Below, piece after piece: positions 26,356 through 37,230 of a DNA stretch of 59,602 nucleotides. The DNA is from Candidatus Rifleibacteriota bacterium (GTDB lineage: Bacteria > Muiribacteriota > Ozemobacteria > Ozemobacterales > Ozemobacteraceae). Each line of letters opens with the position of its first letter. Position 1 is the first letter of the stretch. The DNA is taken from contig CAJOND010000016.1 in the NCBI GenBank assembly GCA_905236675.1, forward strand, positions 1 through 59,602, read 5' to 3'. The position numbers and the translations under genes were made by a program. The notes below the pieces were generated by a model. That model did no database searches. It was not told the DNA's origin and worked only from the letters and a program-made list of their open reading frames with translations.

Positions 26356-29300
26356 ATGGCAAACAATAAGGTAACTATGCGGTTTTTTTATACAGGTTTT
26401 AGCATTTTTTTTATAATGCTTTTGACTTTATGGGCATCACCATCGTATTCGGCAGTATCCAATCCTTCAGTAGCTCTAACTTCTGATGCTAATGGTGATG
26501 GTATCGCAGGCATAGGTGATACAATAACTCTTACTTGTAAATCTAATATTGATCCAGCTACTCAATCTGTGTATGTGTCAGCCTTACAATCTCTAGGTTT
26601 TACTCAACTTTTGCTTGCTCCAATGGGGAACGGTCGTTATTCAACAATTTATACCGTTAGTGCTGGTAATTTAAACAGCCAGGTAACATTTATTTTTGAT
26701 GACGATACAGGTAGCACGCAATCTATAACTACTACTTTTGTATTAAACAATAAAAGACCTTCTGCTAATAGCCGACCTACTACAAATCGTGGAACCAGTT
26801 CTGATGGAACTTTTAAGAAAAACGACACATTGAAGATTACTCATAAATTAAATGGTTCTAATAACGGCGAAACAATGTATGCTGATTTAAGTTCACTTGG
26901 ACTTGGCTATGTTGATATGGGAGCCACTGGTGATACTTTTGAGTGCTCTGTGGTTATGCCTGCCAATAAAGAAGGAACTAGTCTTAGTTTCCCTGTTACT
27001 GCAACCAATGTTGCAGGAAATTCTGTTACCTGGACTTCTGCTGCCATAAACTATGATACAATTTCTCCTGTAATTCAGTCGGCAACAGCTGTAAACATGA
27101 CTTCAGGAAAACAATATGCAACTGTTGGAGATACAATTCGAATTACTGCTACTGTAAGTAAATATGATAATGATATATTAGTTGCTTCAAATTCTCTTCT
27201 TTTCCCTGGCGGACCAGTTACTTTGGAATTGCAAGGTAGTCCAAATGTAGGTAATTCAGCTGTTTATCAATACGATCATTTTGTAACCGAAGAAGATATT
27301 GCAAATATTTCTACTTGTTTTGAAATTTCTGCAACTGATGATGCTGAAAATGAAACCAAAAAAACAACTAATTATATAAATCTTGATACTTTACCTCCTG
27401 AATTTAGTTCTTTAGCTATTAGGATTTCCGAACCTGTAAAAGGTATACTTTCTAATGTTGCGATAATTAATGACAATATTCAGATTTATGGTGATATGTC
27501 ATCTTTGATGAATGATGTTACCTTAACTGTTGATTTTACTGCTATCGGTGGTGTGTCAAATCAGATAATTCCATTTTCTGATGGATCAACAGCTCCCAAT
27601 ATCGCAACGACTTCTTTTTGTTTAAATTATACTGTGGGACAATATTCTTCCGAAGACAACATCCCTAGAGCTTTTACGGTAACCGCTAAGGATATTGCAG
27701 GCAATATTATTACCCAAGTTACCATGCCTATTATTTATGTAGACAACTATCCCCCAACTATTAGTGCTGCTCAATTTACAAATGTGACTTCTTCTGGACA
27801 ACCCGTAAAACTTGGTGATCAAATTTCTATTACGGCTGTTGTGGGAAATCCTGATAATGGAACTGTTTATACAGATCTTAGAAAAATAGGCGGGTCAGAA
27901 AAAGCTGAACTAAGCATCTATTCTGGTAGTACATATAGATTAGATCATATCGTATCAGAATCAATTGATCCCATGTTGTTAGGCCCAATTGATCAATCTA
28001 TAAGTTTTGTAGTCTTCGCTCAAGATAATGCAGGTAATGAAGTTTATACTACTACAGGGAATCTTTTGGTGGATACAGAACCACCTGTTATTTTGAATGC
28101 AACTTTTACTGTTTCACCTGTTCTTTCTTCTACCCATAAATATGTAAAAGCAGGAGATATTTTAACTTTTAAGGTTCAATTAGCCAGTTCAACTTCATCG
28201 GTTCACGATGGTGAAACTGTAACCATGGATTTGTCCTCGTTTACAGGACAGAGTGCAAATACAGAATTGGTTTATGGTGGTGGATGGTATACATATACTT
28301 TTGAAGTTCCTGAAGGCACATTAAACTATGAAACTAATTTCAGTGCAGTAGCAAAAGATAATGCAGGTAATACAGTATCTAGAGCAATTCAGGTTAAGAT
28401 AGATAACTCTAAACCAATGGTAGGTCCTATTGGAATTAATTTCCTTACAGATGCACCTAAATCAGGGGTTATTAATATTGGTGATAGAATTGAAATAATT
28501 GTTCCTGTAGAAAACGCAGATGAAGGTTATTGCTATATGGATTTATCCATTATAGGAAGTAGCAGTAACTGTATTATTAATTATGATAAGTTTGATACAG
28601 CTCTTAATAGATATTATCTCGTAATAGATTGTAAGGATGCTGCTGTTGAAAATCCGAGCTATGTTTTTACTGCAAATGTTTACGATAAAGCAGGGAACAA
28701 AATGAGCGGAGTTTCTTCACCGTTTGTTGTTGATTGTGTAAGACCTGTTTGTAATAACTTTTCCGTAACTCATATTAATAAAAAGGGAAAATCTGGGGTC
28801 ATAAATGTTGGAGATCAGGTAAAATTCACTGTTGATGTTGATCCTTCAACATTTGACAATGCTTCTGTGACAGTAAATCTTTCAAAACTAGGCGGCCCGG
28901 TTGCTCAAAAATTGGATGACATGGGTGATAACCAGTGGAGTTATACCTATACTGTTGAAGAAGGAACAACGGACGGAGAAGAAGTTCTTTTTAAAGTTAA
29001 GATAACAGATGATGCTGGAAATTTTGTAGAAACAAATGCTCCAAATAGATTTTTCGTAGATAATTGTCCTGTTAAGATCAGCAGTATGACATATACCCAA
29101 ACAACAGATACCAATGGAAACGGCATTGTTGATTTGGATGGATCTTTCGTTGTGTCACCCGTATTTGCTACAGATTCTGTAACTCTTACCGTTAACTTAT
29201 CAGATAATGCAAGTGTTACTATAGACGTAACAAAATTTGGATACAGTGACACTGCTTCTGCTGTTCCTGTTATAAGTTCAGTTGGAGGATATAAAGCAGA

Positions 29301-32300
29301 AGTTGTTATCTTACCCAAAAAGGGTTCAACCAATAATGAACCTGTTGGTTTAACTGTTACTGTAACAGATGAAAATGGAAATCAAACTATAGAAAATACA
29401 TCTAATACAATAAATGTAGATAACAAACCACCTGAAATTATAGTCTCACCTGTAACTTTTACATATGATACTGGTAGAAAAGGTGAAGCCAATAAAAATG
29501 ACGTTATCAAAATAGAAGCAAATGTTACTGGTAATGATGGTTTGTCTCCACTATTAGATTTTACTAAACTATATTCCGATAATAACATGGAACCTCCTGG
29601 TGGAACTGTTATGGAAAATACATCGGGAAGCAATAAGTATTCTGCTACTTTTACTGTTCCAGAAGGTCTTCTCTCTAAAAATAAACTTGCTATTATCGCT
29701 AAAGATTCTTCAGGAAATATGACTGTTGCTGAAACTACTGAAATCAGATTTATTTCAAAGATTCCTACAGTAAATAATCCTTCTGTTTCTATTATAGACG
29801 ATAAAAATTCAAATGGTATCCTTAATCCTGGAGATGTAGTCAGAATTAGTTGTAGTCTTGATGGAGCTTTTGAGGATAACAATACTCCACCTACAAAAGT
29901 TGTAATAGATATTGGTGGAATAACAGACTCCGATAGTAATGCATACTATACTGGAGAAGTTGAAAGTCCCGAAAAGCGTTGCTGGGTTGAACTAGAATGG
30001 GATGGAGATATAAATAATCCATATCTATATACAAGTGAATTTGTAGCTTCTGCAACTACAAAGGCAAATAGGGGAACAGATGCAGATAGTATTGATTTTA
30101 TGATAAGAGTTCTGCATCCTGATTCAAATACTGAAACCATGTTTACTACCACAGTTACTGGTCAATTCCCTGTAGATACAAAAATGCCTTTAATTGTAAA
30201 TTCATCAACGAAACTGACTATACTTGATGAAAATAATGACAATATTACGTCTTATACCGCAAATATTGGCGATTTAATGGAAGTAAGGACTGAAATAAAG
30301 AATTTTGAAGACCATGCTTCTGCTACAGCAATTTTATATATGCCAAATAATGTGGAAGTGCTTGGATATGTTCCATTGGTTCGTTCAACAGGTACAGATA
30401 ACTGGATTGGTGAGTTCTATGTTGCAACAGGAACTAGAAAAGCAGGTGAAGATGTTGGTGAAAACGAATGGAGAATGATAAATGAAGAGCTTGTAAAAAT
30501 AAGAATTTTCGCAACTGATGATGCGGAAAATACAGCATCTTCTTCTTTGATTACTCCTTCACCATCTGTAAAGATGGATAATAAACCTCCTCAGATAAGT
30601 ACATATCACACAGATACATATATAGATAGAGTAGATTTAAATAATGATGGCTGGAATGGTGTGAATGTTTGGAATGGTCTAGCTACCGACTCAATTTATG
30701 TTAAAGTAACATTAACAGAAGCTATAAATGCTACTCAAGGAAAAGGATATGCTTATATAGATCTTTCTCCGATAGGGGCTACATCTACTTATTTGTTGAA
30801 ACCTACATCTGGAGCAAATTGTTCAGTTTTTGTTACTGAAGCAGCTACTACTTTCACCGATAGATATACTAATTATATAGCAACTTCTGAAGTTGATTTA
30901 GGAAGTTATTCTTTTAAAATATGGGTTGTTGATGGTGCTGGTAATAAAAATTGTTTTGAAGACACTAGTTACAAGTTAGGAATTGATACAAAAAGACCTA
31001 GTATAGAAAGCGTAGCCTATGATGGGGCTATGCTAACAATCAAGTTTTCTGAAACAATTCGTCCGACAACAATTGATATAGACAACATAAGAATTGGCCG
31101 ATCAAATGTTTCTGGAGTAATGAGCCTACATAAAAATGTTGATATTACTCAAGGAACGGCAATAAGTCTTTCTTCAACACCTCTTTCAGAAGATCCTGAA
31201 GACTATGACAAAATTTCTCCAACTACGTATAATACTGATACAGTATATATAATGCTTGCAAAGACTTCTAAGGGTAAAATTGCCGACTGGGGAGAAACAA
31301 ATCTTTATTTGTCTATTGCTAACATGGATGATGATCCAGGTCAGATAACAGATACTACAAACGGTTCCTATAATGCAAATGGATTAGGCTTAGATTTGGC
31401 GGGGAACTGGCTGAAACCAGTACTTAGAGGTTCACCAATGGCAATAACCTCTACTACAAGTTATTATGATAGACCTAATCTGATTGGTGGTCACTATAAT
31501 GCTGCTTCAACGAACATTGATGGTGATTATCTACATTTGACTTTCGATAAGTCTATAGATAAAACAACCTTAACTGAAGAATCTATTAATAAGCTTGCTA
31601 TCTGGTATAATACTTCTTCACAGTCAGAATTATGGAATATCCGTTATAGAATGCAGGCTGGAACAGACACTTTTGACCTAGGCGATACTTACAATACTTC
31701 TAGTTGTAATGCTTATTCATTAGGTATAAAACTTTCACAGGATGCTAAGGACTGGATAGCTTTAACATACGGGAATAGAGCATCGCAAATGCGTTTGCAA
31801 GTAAGTGATTCTGAATTTGATCCACCTCCATTTATTAGAGATGTTAATGGAAATAGAATTAACACAATTCTTCCTGGTTATGCTGTAGCAGCAGATTTAA
31901 CACCATTAACCACTCCTTTCTCTATTACTTCAGATGTAAGCTTGGATTTAAGCAGTTCTACACCAATTTTGACTATTCATTTTAATAATAGAAGAGCAAG
32001 ATTGTTCCAAGATACTTATCCTGCGACAAGTTTAACTATAGGGAAAACTATGCCGGCTGATTTGTCTAGAATATATATATGTTCTGAAGAAAGAGTAAGT
32101 AGTGGTCAAAATATATGTCTAGGAACCTCTGGAACAATTCCAGCTATGGTTAATTGGAATTCTGGATTAAATAGCTATACTGCACTTAATGATTTTGCTT
32201 CTACAACTGTTCGTATTCCTTTGACAGATACTGCATTAAGCAATATTCTAACCTGGGGAACAAGCAAGTTTTATCTTAGATGTGAAAACGGTGCATTTAC

Positions 32301-35300
32301 TGATCTTTGGGGAAATCTTAGCGAACCATTTACAGATTCTAATAACAATGGTGGGCTTTTAAACACAACAATGCCTAGTGATGGAGATTATGCTGATCCT
32401 ACTATTTATTCTGTTGCACTAACTCCTGTAACAGAAGGAATTGCAGGAAGAACTTTGTTTAAAGGTTATGCCGCAAATTCATTCGTTTATGAAGTAAGCT
32501 TTGAAACAGCAACACTTTCTAGCAATATACGTGTTCCTATTTCTAGAACTATTACACCAACTTTGAGACTATTTACTCAGAATGGCGACACTCTTTTAGA
32601 CACAGGAACCTTTATGGAATGGGGAGAACATAATCAGGGCGGAATAAACAGAACTTATATTAGATTTGCTAATAGTGGTTTATCTGAAACTGGAACTTTC
32701 CAAAGAGAACCTGTTTACGTGAAAGTAGAAGGATTTACAGATATTTTCAGGCCAGCATTAAGTTTTAGTGATAATGCATCCTTTGCTTATGATTTGTCTA
32801 AGAAAATGGAAGGGACTTCTTATCCATCCGGATTTAATCAGGTTGCTAGCTATCCAATGGAATTTGATAATTGTGCTCCGCTTGTATTGACTGCTACTTC
32901 GACAATATCTGGTATACCTCCTACAGAAGGTGTAGTTGGAGTTACTGCTAAGAATAATATGAAAGTAGTTGTAACTTTCAACGAGGATATGTATCAGAGC
33001 ACAGAAACTTCAGCCATGCCAACTTTAAAGTTGGTAACTTCTGCTGGTTCTACAGTTATGACATTTACTTTCAGTAGATGGGTAAGCTCTACTCAAGCAG
33101 AATTTTTGAATGCAGCGGCATTTGATAGCACAACAATTCAGGGAAGAGCTTATTTTAATGTTAAAGGTGGCTATGATGAAGCTGGTAATGCATTGTCAGA
33201 AGTAACTATAGCAGATTATGTTGATATAAGATCAAAAGGACCAAGTATCAATAATATCTCTGTTAAAACATTACAATACACTACAGCTAATTCTGCTGAT
33301 GATTATCAAGCAGATGTACCATACAGCTCATCTGTAAGTTCTAATTATTATGAAGATACCATCACATATCCGAATGGTATTGGTGAAGGTTTAGGTATTG
33401 CAACTATAACAATTACTTTCGATACTCCTCCTGATGGAGATACTGGAGAAGTTCGTATCTACACCGTAGATGGGGCAACACTTGTTAGAAGATTAAACGC
33501 TGTTCAGGCTTCTTCAGCTACAGAATGGTATGCCGAATGGGATGGCAGAAGAGATGATGGAACTTTAATAACTTCTAATTATCAGATTACCTATTTAATC
33601 AAGTTCTTTGATTCAGCTGGAAATGAAGGCAGCAGAAGCGGACAGATAATATACGATAATGCTGCACCAAAGGTTGTTGAATGGCAGTTTGAAAATTTGA
33701 AAACAGTAAATAATGTTGCTTACTTTAGTCCTAATACTCAGACTTCTGCAAGAATAAACGTTATTACAGGAGATTTGGGACAAACAATGAAATTGCGCCT
33801 TTCTCGTAAAAATCCAGATCCAGATCAGCATGATATAGTAAATACATATGTTATGAGTTCCTATGGTAATTCTGGCTATACTATAGCTTTTGACGGGAAT
33901 GGTTCTGTGATTTCTTCAGAAGCATTAAACGGAAACTGGTCTATAGACCTGGTTGATACTGCAGGTAATCTTGGTGTTCCTTTAAACTCTTCTAGTAAAG
34001 CTAGTGCAACTCTTGTTATAGACAGAACAGCTCCGACTATCACAAACATAATATTACAGAAAGTAACTGCTGATAACACACCTGTTGGAGATCCAGGCGT
34101 AGACAGATTTAATGCTAGACTTCATAATCTTAAGATTATGATTACCGATGCTACAGTTGCTGATGATCCATTAGATGACGGCACTGGCGTGGTCAAAATC
34201 ATGTCAGGTTCAACTATTATTAGAGAAATCTTTACAGTAAAAACAGGTAGTGATTTGTATGCTATTTGGGATGGTAAAGATGATAATGGAGCAGACGTTC
34301 CTGATGGAACTTATACAATAAAGGTTACAGACCTTGCTGGAAATGAAGGAACATTAACGAAAGATGTAACTTTGATTCGTGCAGTCTTTGCTTTGACTGG
34401 TGTTGAACAGATTGGTCTTGATTCTATAAAAATGGTATTTAGCCATTCTGTAGATACATCAACAATAGGTGCTGCTTATACTATTACTCCAGTTAATCCT
34501 GCTGGTTTGCAAATATCAAATGCAAAAATAAGTTCATCTGATTCAACTGTTGTTATGGCTTCAATTACTCCAGCTTTAACTGTATCTCAGCATCAGATTG
34601 AATATACTGTAACTGTTCCTGCAGATACTGTAAAAAGTATAGATGGAGATTCTATTACAGCAGGAAACAATTCTGCTAAATTTATTGCAGATACAAGAGG
34701 ACCAGTAATTTCAGCAATCACTTATGATGGTTTGTCTTCTCAGAAACAGTTTAATGTAGTATTTGATGAACAGGTTGAACCAACTAGTGCTACTACTGTA
34801 GCTAATTACAAGTTGTCGATAGGTTCTAGTGATGTTCCTATTATATCTGTAACTCTGAGAACTGATAACAAATCAGTAACAATAACAGCTGCAAGCGATA
34901 TTCAAGAAGGCACTAATTATAATCTTACAATTAAGAATGTAAAAGATTTAGCAGGGAACAAGAGCGACACCTCTGTTATATTCGAAGGTAGAGATATTAC
35001 TCCGCCAGTTCTGATTGTAACTGCATTTAGTACTCCTGCTAATGAAAGAGATATTGTTATTGCTGTTAAAGCAAATGAAGATATTTCTGGTTTGCCTACT
35101 GCTATCATAAGCCAGACAGGAACAGTTGCTAATAGCGTTCAGTTAGCCGCTACAGGTAATAACAGAATTTTTACAGGTGGTTATCATTTGGATCCAAATT
35201 ATGCTGGAGTTGCAACTATAAAAGTAACAGCATGCGATCTTTCAAATAACGAAGGAACAGCAAATTATAGTTTCACTACAGCTTATGTTAGTGCATCTGC

Positions 35301-36372
35301 AAGAGCATCTATCTCCTCTGCTGATAATGTTGCTACTGTAGTATTTGAAAAAGGTTCATTAAAATCTAATTCGACAATTTTGTTCCTTACCGAAAAGCTT
35401 GTTAAGGTTGAAAATGCTTCTGAAACAACAAGAGCTTCAATTATGCCAGCTGTTATGGAAGGAATGAATAAAGAAACTCAAACTTCAATGAGAGCTAATA
35501 TAGAAATAAGCTCAGAAACCGATAAAGCTGTTCAAGAATTAGTACCTTTTAGCGATGGTTATAAACTAGTTGTTCCAAGCAATCGTTTGGCTAAATCTGT
35601 TAAAATTAGTTTTAAATTTAGCAAAGAACAATTAGCTAATAAAAATACAGCACTCTATGAATGCACTAATAATTCATGGAAATTAGTAAAAACAAGTATT
35701 GCTAGCGGAACAGCAACATTTACAACAAAAGATGGTAGTCTCTTTGCTGTAATGCAAGATAAAATGGCTCCTAGAGCTTCAATTGAAAATGATTTAACCA
35801 AGGTTATAAAAGTTGCTAAGCCTGTATTTACTTGGAATATTGCAGAATATGCTTCAGGTCTAGATAAAGATAGCGTAAAAGCAGTTATGGACGGTAAGGA
35901 ATATGACGTAGTTATAAGTTCTGATGGAACTGTTGCTAAATTTATTCCACCACTTCTTAATTCTGGTGATCATGATTTAGGCTTGAATATTTCTGACTTG
36001 GCTGGTAATAGAGCTTCAATTTCTTCAGGAAGATTCCAGGCTATTCTACCTTTGGTCATCGAAGATGTATCTAGTTATCCAAATCCTGCAAGAAATTATT
36101 CAAAAATTAGATTTAAGGTAAGTGGAAATGTAATTAATGCCGATGAAGTAAGTGTGAAAATTTATGATGTTGCGGGTCACCTTGTTGCAGATGGTAGAAA
36201 CATAGATATGACAGGTGGTAAAGCAAACATTTATGAAGCTCGTTGGGATTTATGCAATAGAAAGGGCAAGAAAGTAGCTAATGGTGCTTATATTGCTCGA
36301 ATCGAAGTAAGAGATCCAAACAATTGGGGTAAAAAAGCTAAGTTTACACTGAAAATAGCTGTTCTGAAGTAA
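26356..36372 (+). CDS. Giant secreted Ig-repeat surface protein (3338 aa)
   Basis: Signal peptide at about residues 1-33 (FFIMLLTLWASPSYSA). Residues about 34-1560 are roughly a dozen tandem Ig-like modules of 105-130 aa. Each has a PP or P-x-I strand opening, a GD-x-I-x-I/F turn and a DxAGN end (DNAGN, DDAGN and similar), some with calcium-type Asp/Asn loops (DANGDGIAGIGD). Then come SbsA/Big5-like segments (ITYDG...F.V.FDE), two FlgD-like Ig folds near 2350-2450 and 2600-2690 (EWDGRRDDGT, IWDGKDDNGA), and a C-terminal FlgD-like domain from about 3240 (SSYPNPARN to IYDVAGHLV), like the sorting or anchoring ends of Bacteroidetes-type surface proteins. GGAG lies 12 nt before the ATG. Probably an adhesin or cell-surface fibre. 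No enzyme motif is seen. Confidence 0.8.
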   Translation: MANNKVTMRFFYTGFSIFFIMLLTLWASPSYSAVSNPSVALTSDANGDGIAGIGDTITLTCKSNIDPATQSVYVSALQSLGFTQLLLAPMGNGRYSTIYTVSAGNLNSQVTFIFDDDTGSTQSITTTFVLNNKRPSANSRPTTNRGTSSDGTFKKNDTLKITHKLNGSNNGETMYADLSSLGLGYVDMGATGDTFECSVVMPANKEGTSLSFPVTATNVAGNSVTWTSAAINYDTISPVIQSATAVNMTSGKQYATVGDTIRITATVSKYDNDILVASNSLLFPGGPVTLELQGSPNVGNSAVYQYDHFVTEEDIANISTCFEISATDDAENETKKTTNYINLDTLPPEFSSLAIRISEPVKGILSNVAIINDNIQIYGDMSSLMNDVTLTVDFTAIGGVSNQIIPFSDGSTAPNIATTSFCLNYTVGQYSSEDNIPRAFTVTAKDIAGNIITQVTMPIIYVDNYPPTISAAQFTNVTSSGQPVKLGDQISITAVVGNPDNGTVYTDLRKIGGSEKAELSIYSGSTYRLDHIVSESIDPMLLGPIDQSISFVVFAQDNAGNEVYTTTGNLLVDTEPPVILNATFTVSPVLSSTHKYVKAGDILTFKVQLASSTSSVHDGETVTMDLSSFTGQSANTELVYGGGWYTYTFEVPEGTLNYETNFSAVAKDNAGNTVSRAIQVKIDNSKPMVGPIGINFLTDAPKSGVINIGDRIEIIVPVENADEGYCYMDLSIIGSSSNCIINYDKFDTALNRYYLVIDCKDAAVENPSYVFTANVYDKAGNKMSGVSSPFVVDCVRPVCNNFSVTHINKKGKSGVINVGDQVKFTVDVDPSTFDNASVTVNLSKLGGPVAQKLDDMGDNQWSYTYTVEEGTTDGEEVLFKVKITDDAGNFVETNAPNRFFVDNCPVKISSMTYTQTTDTNGNGIVDLDGSFVVSPVFATDSVTLTVNLSDNASVTIDVTKFGYSDTASAVPVISSVGGYKAEVVILPKKGSTNNEPVGLTVTVTDENGNQTIENTSNTINVDNKPPEIIVSPVTFTYDTGRKGEANKNDVIKIEANVTGNDGLSPLLDFTKLYSDNNMEPPGGTVMENTSGSNKYSATFTVPEGLLSKNKLAIIAKDSSGNMTVAETTEIRFISKIPTVNNPSVSIIDDKNSNGILNPGDVVRISCSLDGAFEDNNTPPTKVVIDIGGITDSDSNAYYTGEVESPEKRCWVELEWDGDINNPYLYTSEFVASATTKANRGTDADSIDFMIRVLHPDSNTETMFTTTVTGQFPVDTKMPLIVNSSTKLTILDENNDNITSYTANIGDLMEVRTEIKNFEDHASATAILYMPNNVEVLGYVPLVRSTGTDNWIGEFYVATGTRKAGEDVGENEWRMINEELVKIRIFATDDAENTASSSLITPSPSVKMDNKPPQISTYHTDTYIDRVDLNNDGWNGVNVWNGLATDSIYVKVTLTEAINATQGKGYAYIDLSPIGATSTYLLKPTSGANCSVFVTEAATTFTDRYTNYIATSEVDLGSYSFKIWVVDGAGNKNCFEDTSYKLGIDTKRPSIESVAYDGAMLTIKFSETIRPTTIDIDNIRIGRSNVSGVMSLHKNVDITQGTAISLSSTPLSEDPEDYDKISPTTYNTDTVYIMLAKTSKGKIADWGETNLYLSIANMDDDPGQITDTTNGSYNANGLGLDLAGNWLKPVLRGSPMAITSTTSYYDRPNLIGGHYNAASTNIDGDYLHLTFDKSIDKTTLTEESINKLAIWYNTSSQSELWNIRYRMQAGTDTFDLGDTYNTSSCNAYSLGIKLSQDAKDWIALTYGNRASQMRLQVSDSEFDPPPFIRDVNGNRINTILPGYAVAADLTPLTTPFSITSDVSLDLSSSTPILTIHFNNRRARLFQDTYPATSLTIGKTMPADLSRIYICSEERVSSGQNICLGTSGTIPAMVNWNSGLNSYTALNDFASTTVRIPLTDTALSNILTWGTSKFYLRCENGAFTDLWGNLSEPFTDSNNNGGLLNTTMPSDGDYADPTIYSVALTPVTEGIAGRTLFKGYAANSFVYEVSFETATLSSNIRVPISRTITPTLRLFTQNGDTLLDTGTFMEWGEHNQGGINRTYIRFANSGLSETGTFQREPVYVKVEGFTDIFRPALSFSDNASFAYDLSKKMEGTSYPSGFNQVASYPMEFDNCAPLVLTATSTISGIPPTEGVVGVTAKNNMKVVVTFNEDMYQSTETSAMPTLKLVTSAGSTVMTFTFSRWVSSTQAEFLNAAAFDSTTIQGRAYFNVKGGYDEAGNALSEVTIADYVDIRSKGPSINNISVKTLQYTTANSADDYQADVPYSSSVSSNYYEDTITYPNGIGEGLGIATITITFDTPPDGDTGEVRIYTVDGATLVRRLNAVQASSATEWYAEWDGRRDDGTLITSNYQITYLIKFFDSAGNEGSRSGQIIYDNAAPKVVEWQFENLKTVNNVAYFSPNTQTSARINVITGDLGQTMKLRLSRKNPDPDQHDIVNTYVMSSYGNSGYTIAFDGNGSVISSEALNGNWSIDLVDTAGNLGVPLNSSSKASATLVIDRTAPTITNIILQKVTADNTPVGDPGVDRFNARLHNLKIMITDATVADDPLDDGTGVVKIMSGSTIIREIFTVKTGSDLYAIWDGKDDNGADVPDGTYTIKVTDLAGNEGTLTKDVTLIRAVFALTGVEQIGLDSIKMVFSHSVDTSTIGAAYTITPVNPAGLQISNAKISSSDSTVVMASITPALTVSQHQIEYTVTVPADTVKSIDGDSITAGNNSAKFIADTRGPVISAITYDGLSSQKQFNVVFDEQVEPTSATTVANYKLSIGSSDVPIISVTLRTDNKSVTITAASDIQEGTNYNLTIKNVKDLAGNKSDTSVIFEGRDITPPVLIVTAFSTPANERDIVIAVKANEDISGLPTAIISQTGTVANSVQLAATGNNRIFTGGYHLDPNYAGVATIKVTACDLSNNEGTANYSFTTAYVSASARASISSADNVATVVFEKGSLKSNSTILFLTEKLVKVENASETTRASIMPAVMEGMNKETQTSMRANIEISSETDKAVQELVPFSDGYKLVVPSNRLAKSVKISFKFSKEQLANKNTALYECTNNSWKLVKTSIASGTATFTTKDGSLFAVMQDKMAPRASIENDLTKVIKVAKPVFTWNIAEYASGLDKDSVKAVMDGKEYDVVISSDGTVAKFIPPLLNSGDHDLGLNISDLAGNRASISSGRFQAILPLVIEDVSSYPNPARNYSKIRFKVSGNVINADEVSVKIYDVAGHLVADGRNIDMTGGKANIYEARWDLCNRKGKKVANGAYIARIEVRDPNNWGKKAKFTLKIAVLK

Positions 36373-36377
36373 TCATT

Positions 36378-36427
36378 GGAGTCAGCTCCGAATTATGATT
36401 ACTCCAGATAGTGTAATCAATTCGGAG
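36378..36427 (+). promoter_or_regulatory. Switch-like hairpins over the lipoprotein ribosome binding site
   Basis: CTCCGAATT (36386-36394) plus GATTAC (36397-36402) pairs with GTAATC plus AATTCGGAG (36413-36427): 15 pairs with a 2-nt bulge. The lipoprotein's GGAG site (36424-36427) lies in the 3' arm, 8 nt before its ATG. The same CTCC (36386-36389) can instead pair with GGAG at 36378-36381 around a TCAG loop, which would free the site. No T-run follows. Pairings are seen; switching is inferred. Confidence 0.6.
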
Positions 36428-36435
36428 AATGACCA

Positions 36436-37140
36436 ATGAATAAAAAGCTAATCATTATTTGCACTATTATGGCCATTGTATTGACTATGTTTAATGGCTG
36501 TGGATCTAGTAGTGGAACTGGTAGATATTCTGTTCCTTCTGAAATTGTAGGTCCTGGTGGTGGCGGCGGTTCTGGCGGCTCCGGTGGATCTGGCGGTGGT
36601 GGGGGAACTGCAGAAACTGATATAGATTCTCTTATCGCTAGTGCTTGGGAAGATTTTAGATATGCAGCTTATAGCAGTGCTATCAGTAAATTTAATGAAG
36701 CATTACTAACAGCCAATATAACTGATTCCCAAAAAGCTAGTGCATATAATGGCTTAGGATGGTCACTTCTTAAGTCGTCAGGAGCTGAATCAGCATATTC
36801 TGCTTTTACTCAGGCTTCAAGTCTTAATGATGAAGCAAAGTTAGGATTGGCAGCAGCTTTAATGCAAAGAGGAACAAGAAGTTCTTGTCAGCAAGCTGTA
36901 ACTTTATTAGAAAGTTTGGGTTTAAAAGAAACTTCGACAGTATTTAATTCTGTTCATCCAATTGGTGTAACTAATGCAGGTGCGCATGCTATGCTTGCAT
37001 GGTGTTATTTTATAATTGGGAATGAGGATGGGGCTAGAACTCAAATAACTTTTGCAAGAGCAGCCGATGGAACAGCTGATAGTGCAGTTAATCAAATATA
37101 TAATTCTCTTGTTGCAATGGGATTAACTTTTGATAGCTAA
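36436..37140 (+). CDS. TPR lipoprotein with glycine-rich linker
   Basis: A 234-aa protein. The signal peptide ends in MFNGC, a lipobox-like site that would lipidate Cys22. A low-complexity linker of Gly and Ser (about residues 38-57) follows, and then helical repeats resembling TPRs (AISKFNEALLTA, ASAYNGLGWSLLK, AHAMLAWCYFIIGNEDGA). Such proteins usually act as assembly partners at the outer membrane. The position 63 bases after the giant surface protein suggests a role in its export or anchoring, if the two are co-transcribed. That is inference. Confidence 0.7.
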   Translation: MNKKLIIICTIMAIVLTMFNGCGSSSGTGRYSVPSEIVGPGGGGGSGGSGGSGGGGGTAETDIDSLIASAWEDFRYAAYSSAISKFNEALLTANITDSQKASAYNGLGWSLLKSSGAESAYSAFTQASSLNDEAKLGLAAALMQRGTRSSCQQAVTLLESLGLKETSTVFNSVHPIGVTNAGAHAMLAWCYFIIGNEDGARTQITFARAADGTADSAVNQIYNSLVAMGLTFDS

Positions 37141-37172
37141 ATGAAGTAAAATATCGTTTTTAAATTAATAAA

Positions 37173-37218
37173 AAAATAAAGCGATGGTTAAAATTAAACT
37201 ACCGCTTTATTTTTTTTT
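37173..37218. terminator. Bidirectional terminator between lipoprotein and FHA-like gene
   Basis: AAAATAAAGCG (37173-37183) pairs with CGCTTTATTTT (37203-37213) around a 19-nt loop, followed by a T-run to 37218. The A-run on the other side lets it serve the convergent gene ending at 37231. Confidence 0.75.
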
Positions 37219-37230
37219 GAAACTTTCATA

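Noticed and set aside
28947..29882. Long minus-strand open frames within the giant gene
   Set aside because: They are antisense shadows of a continuous, clearly repetitive coding frame and show no recognisable protein features.
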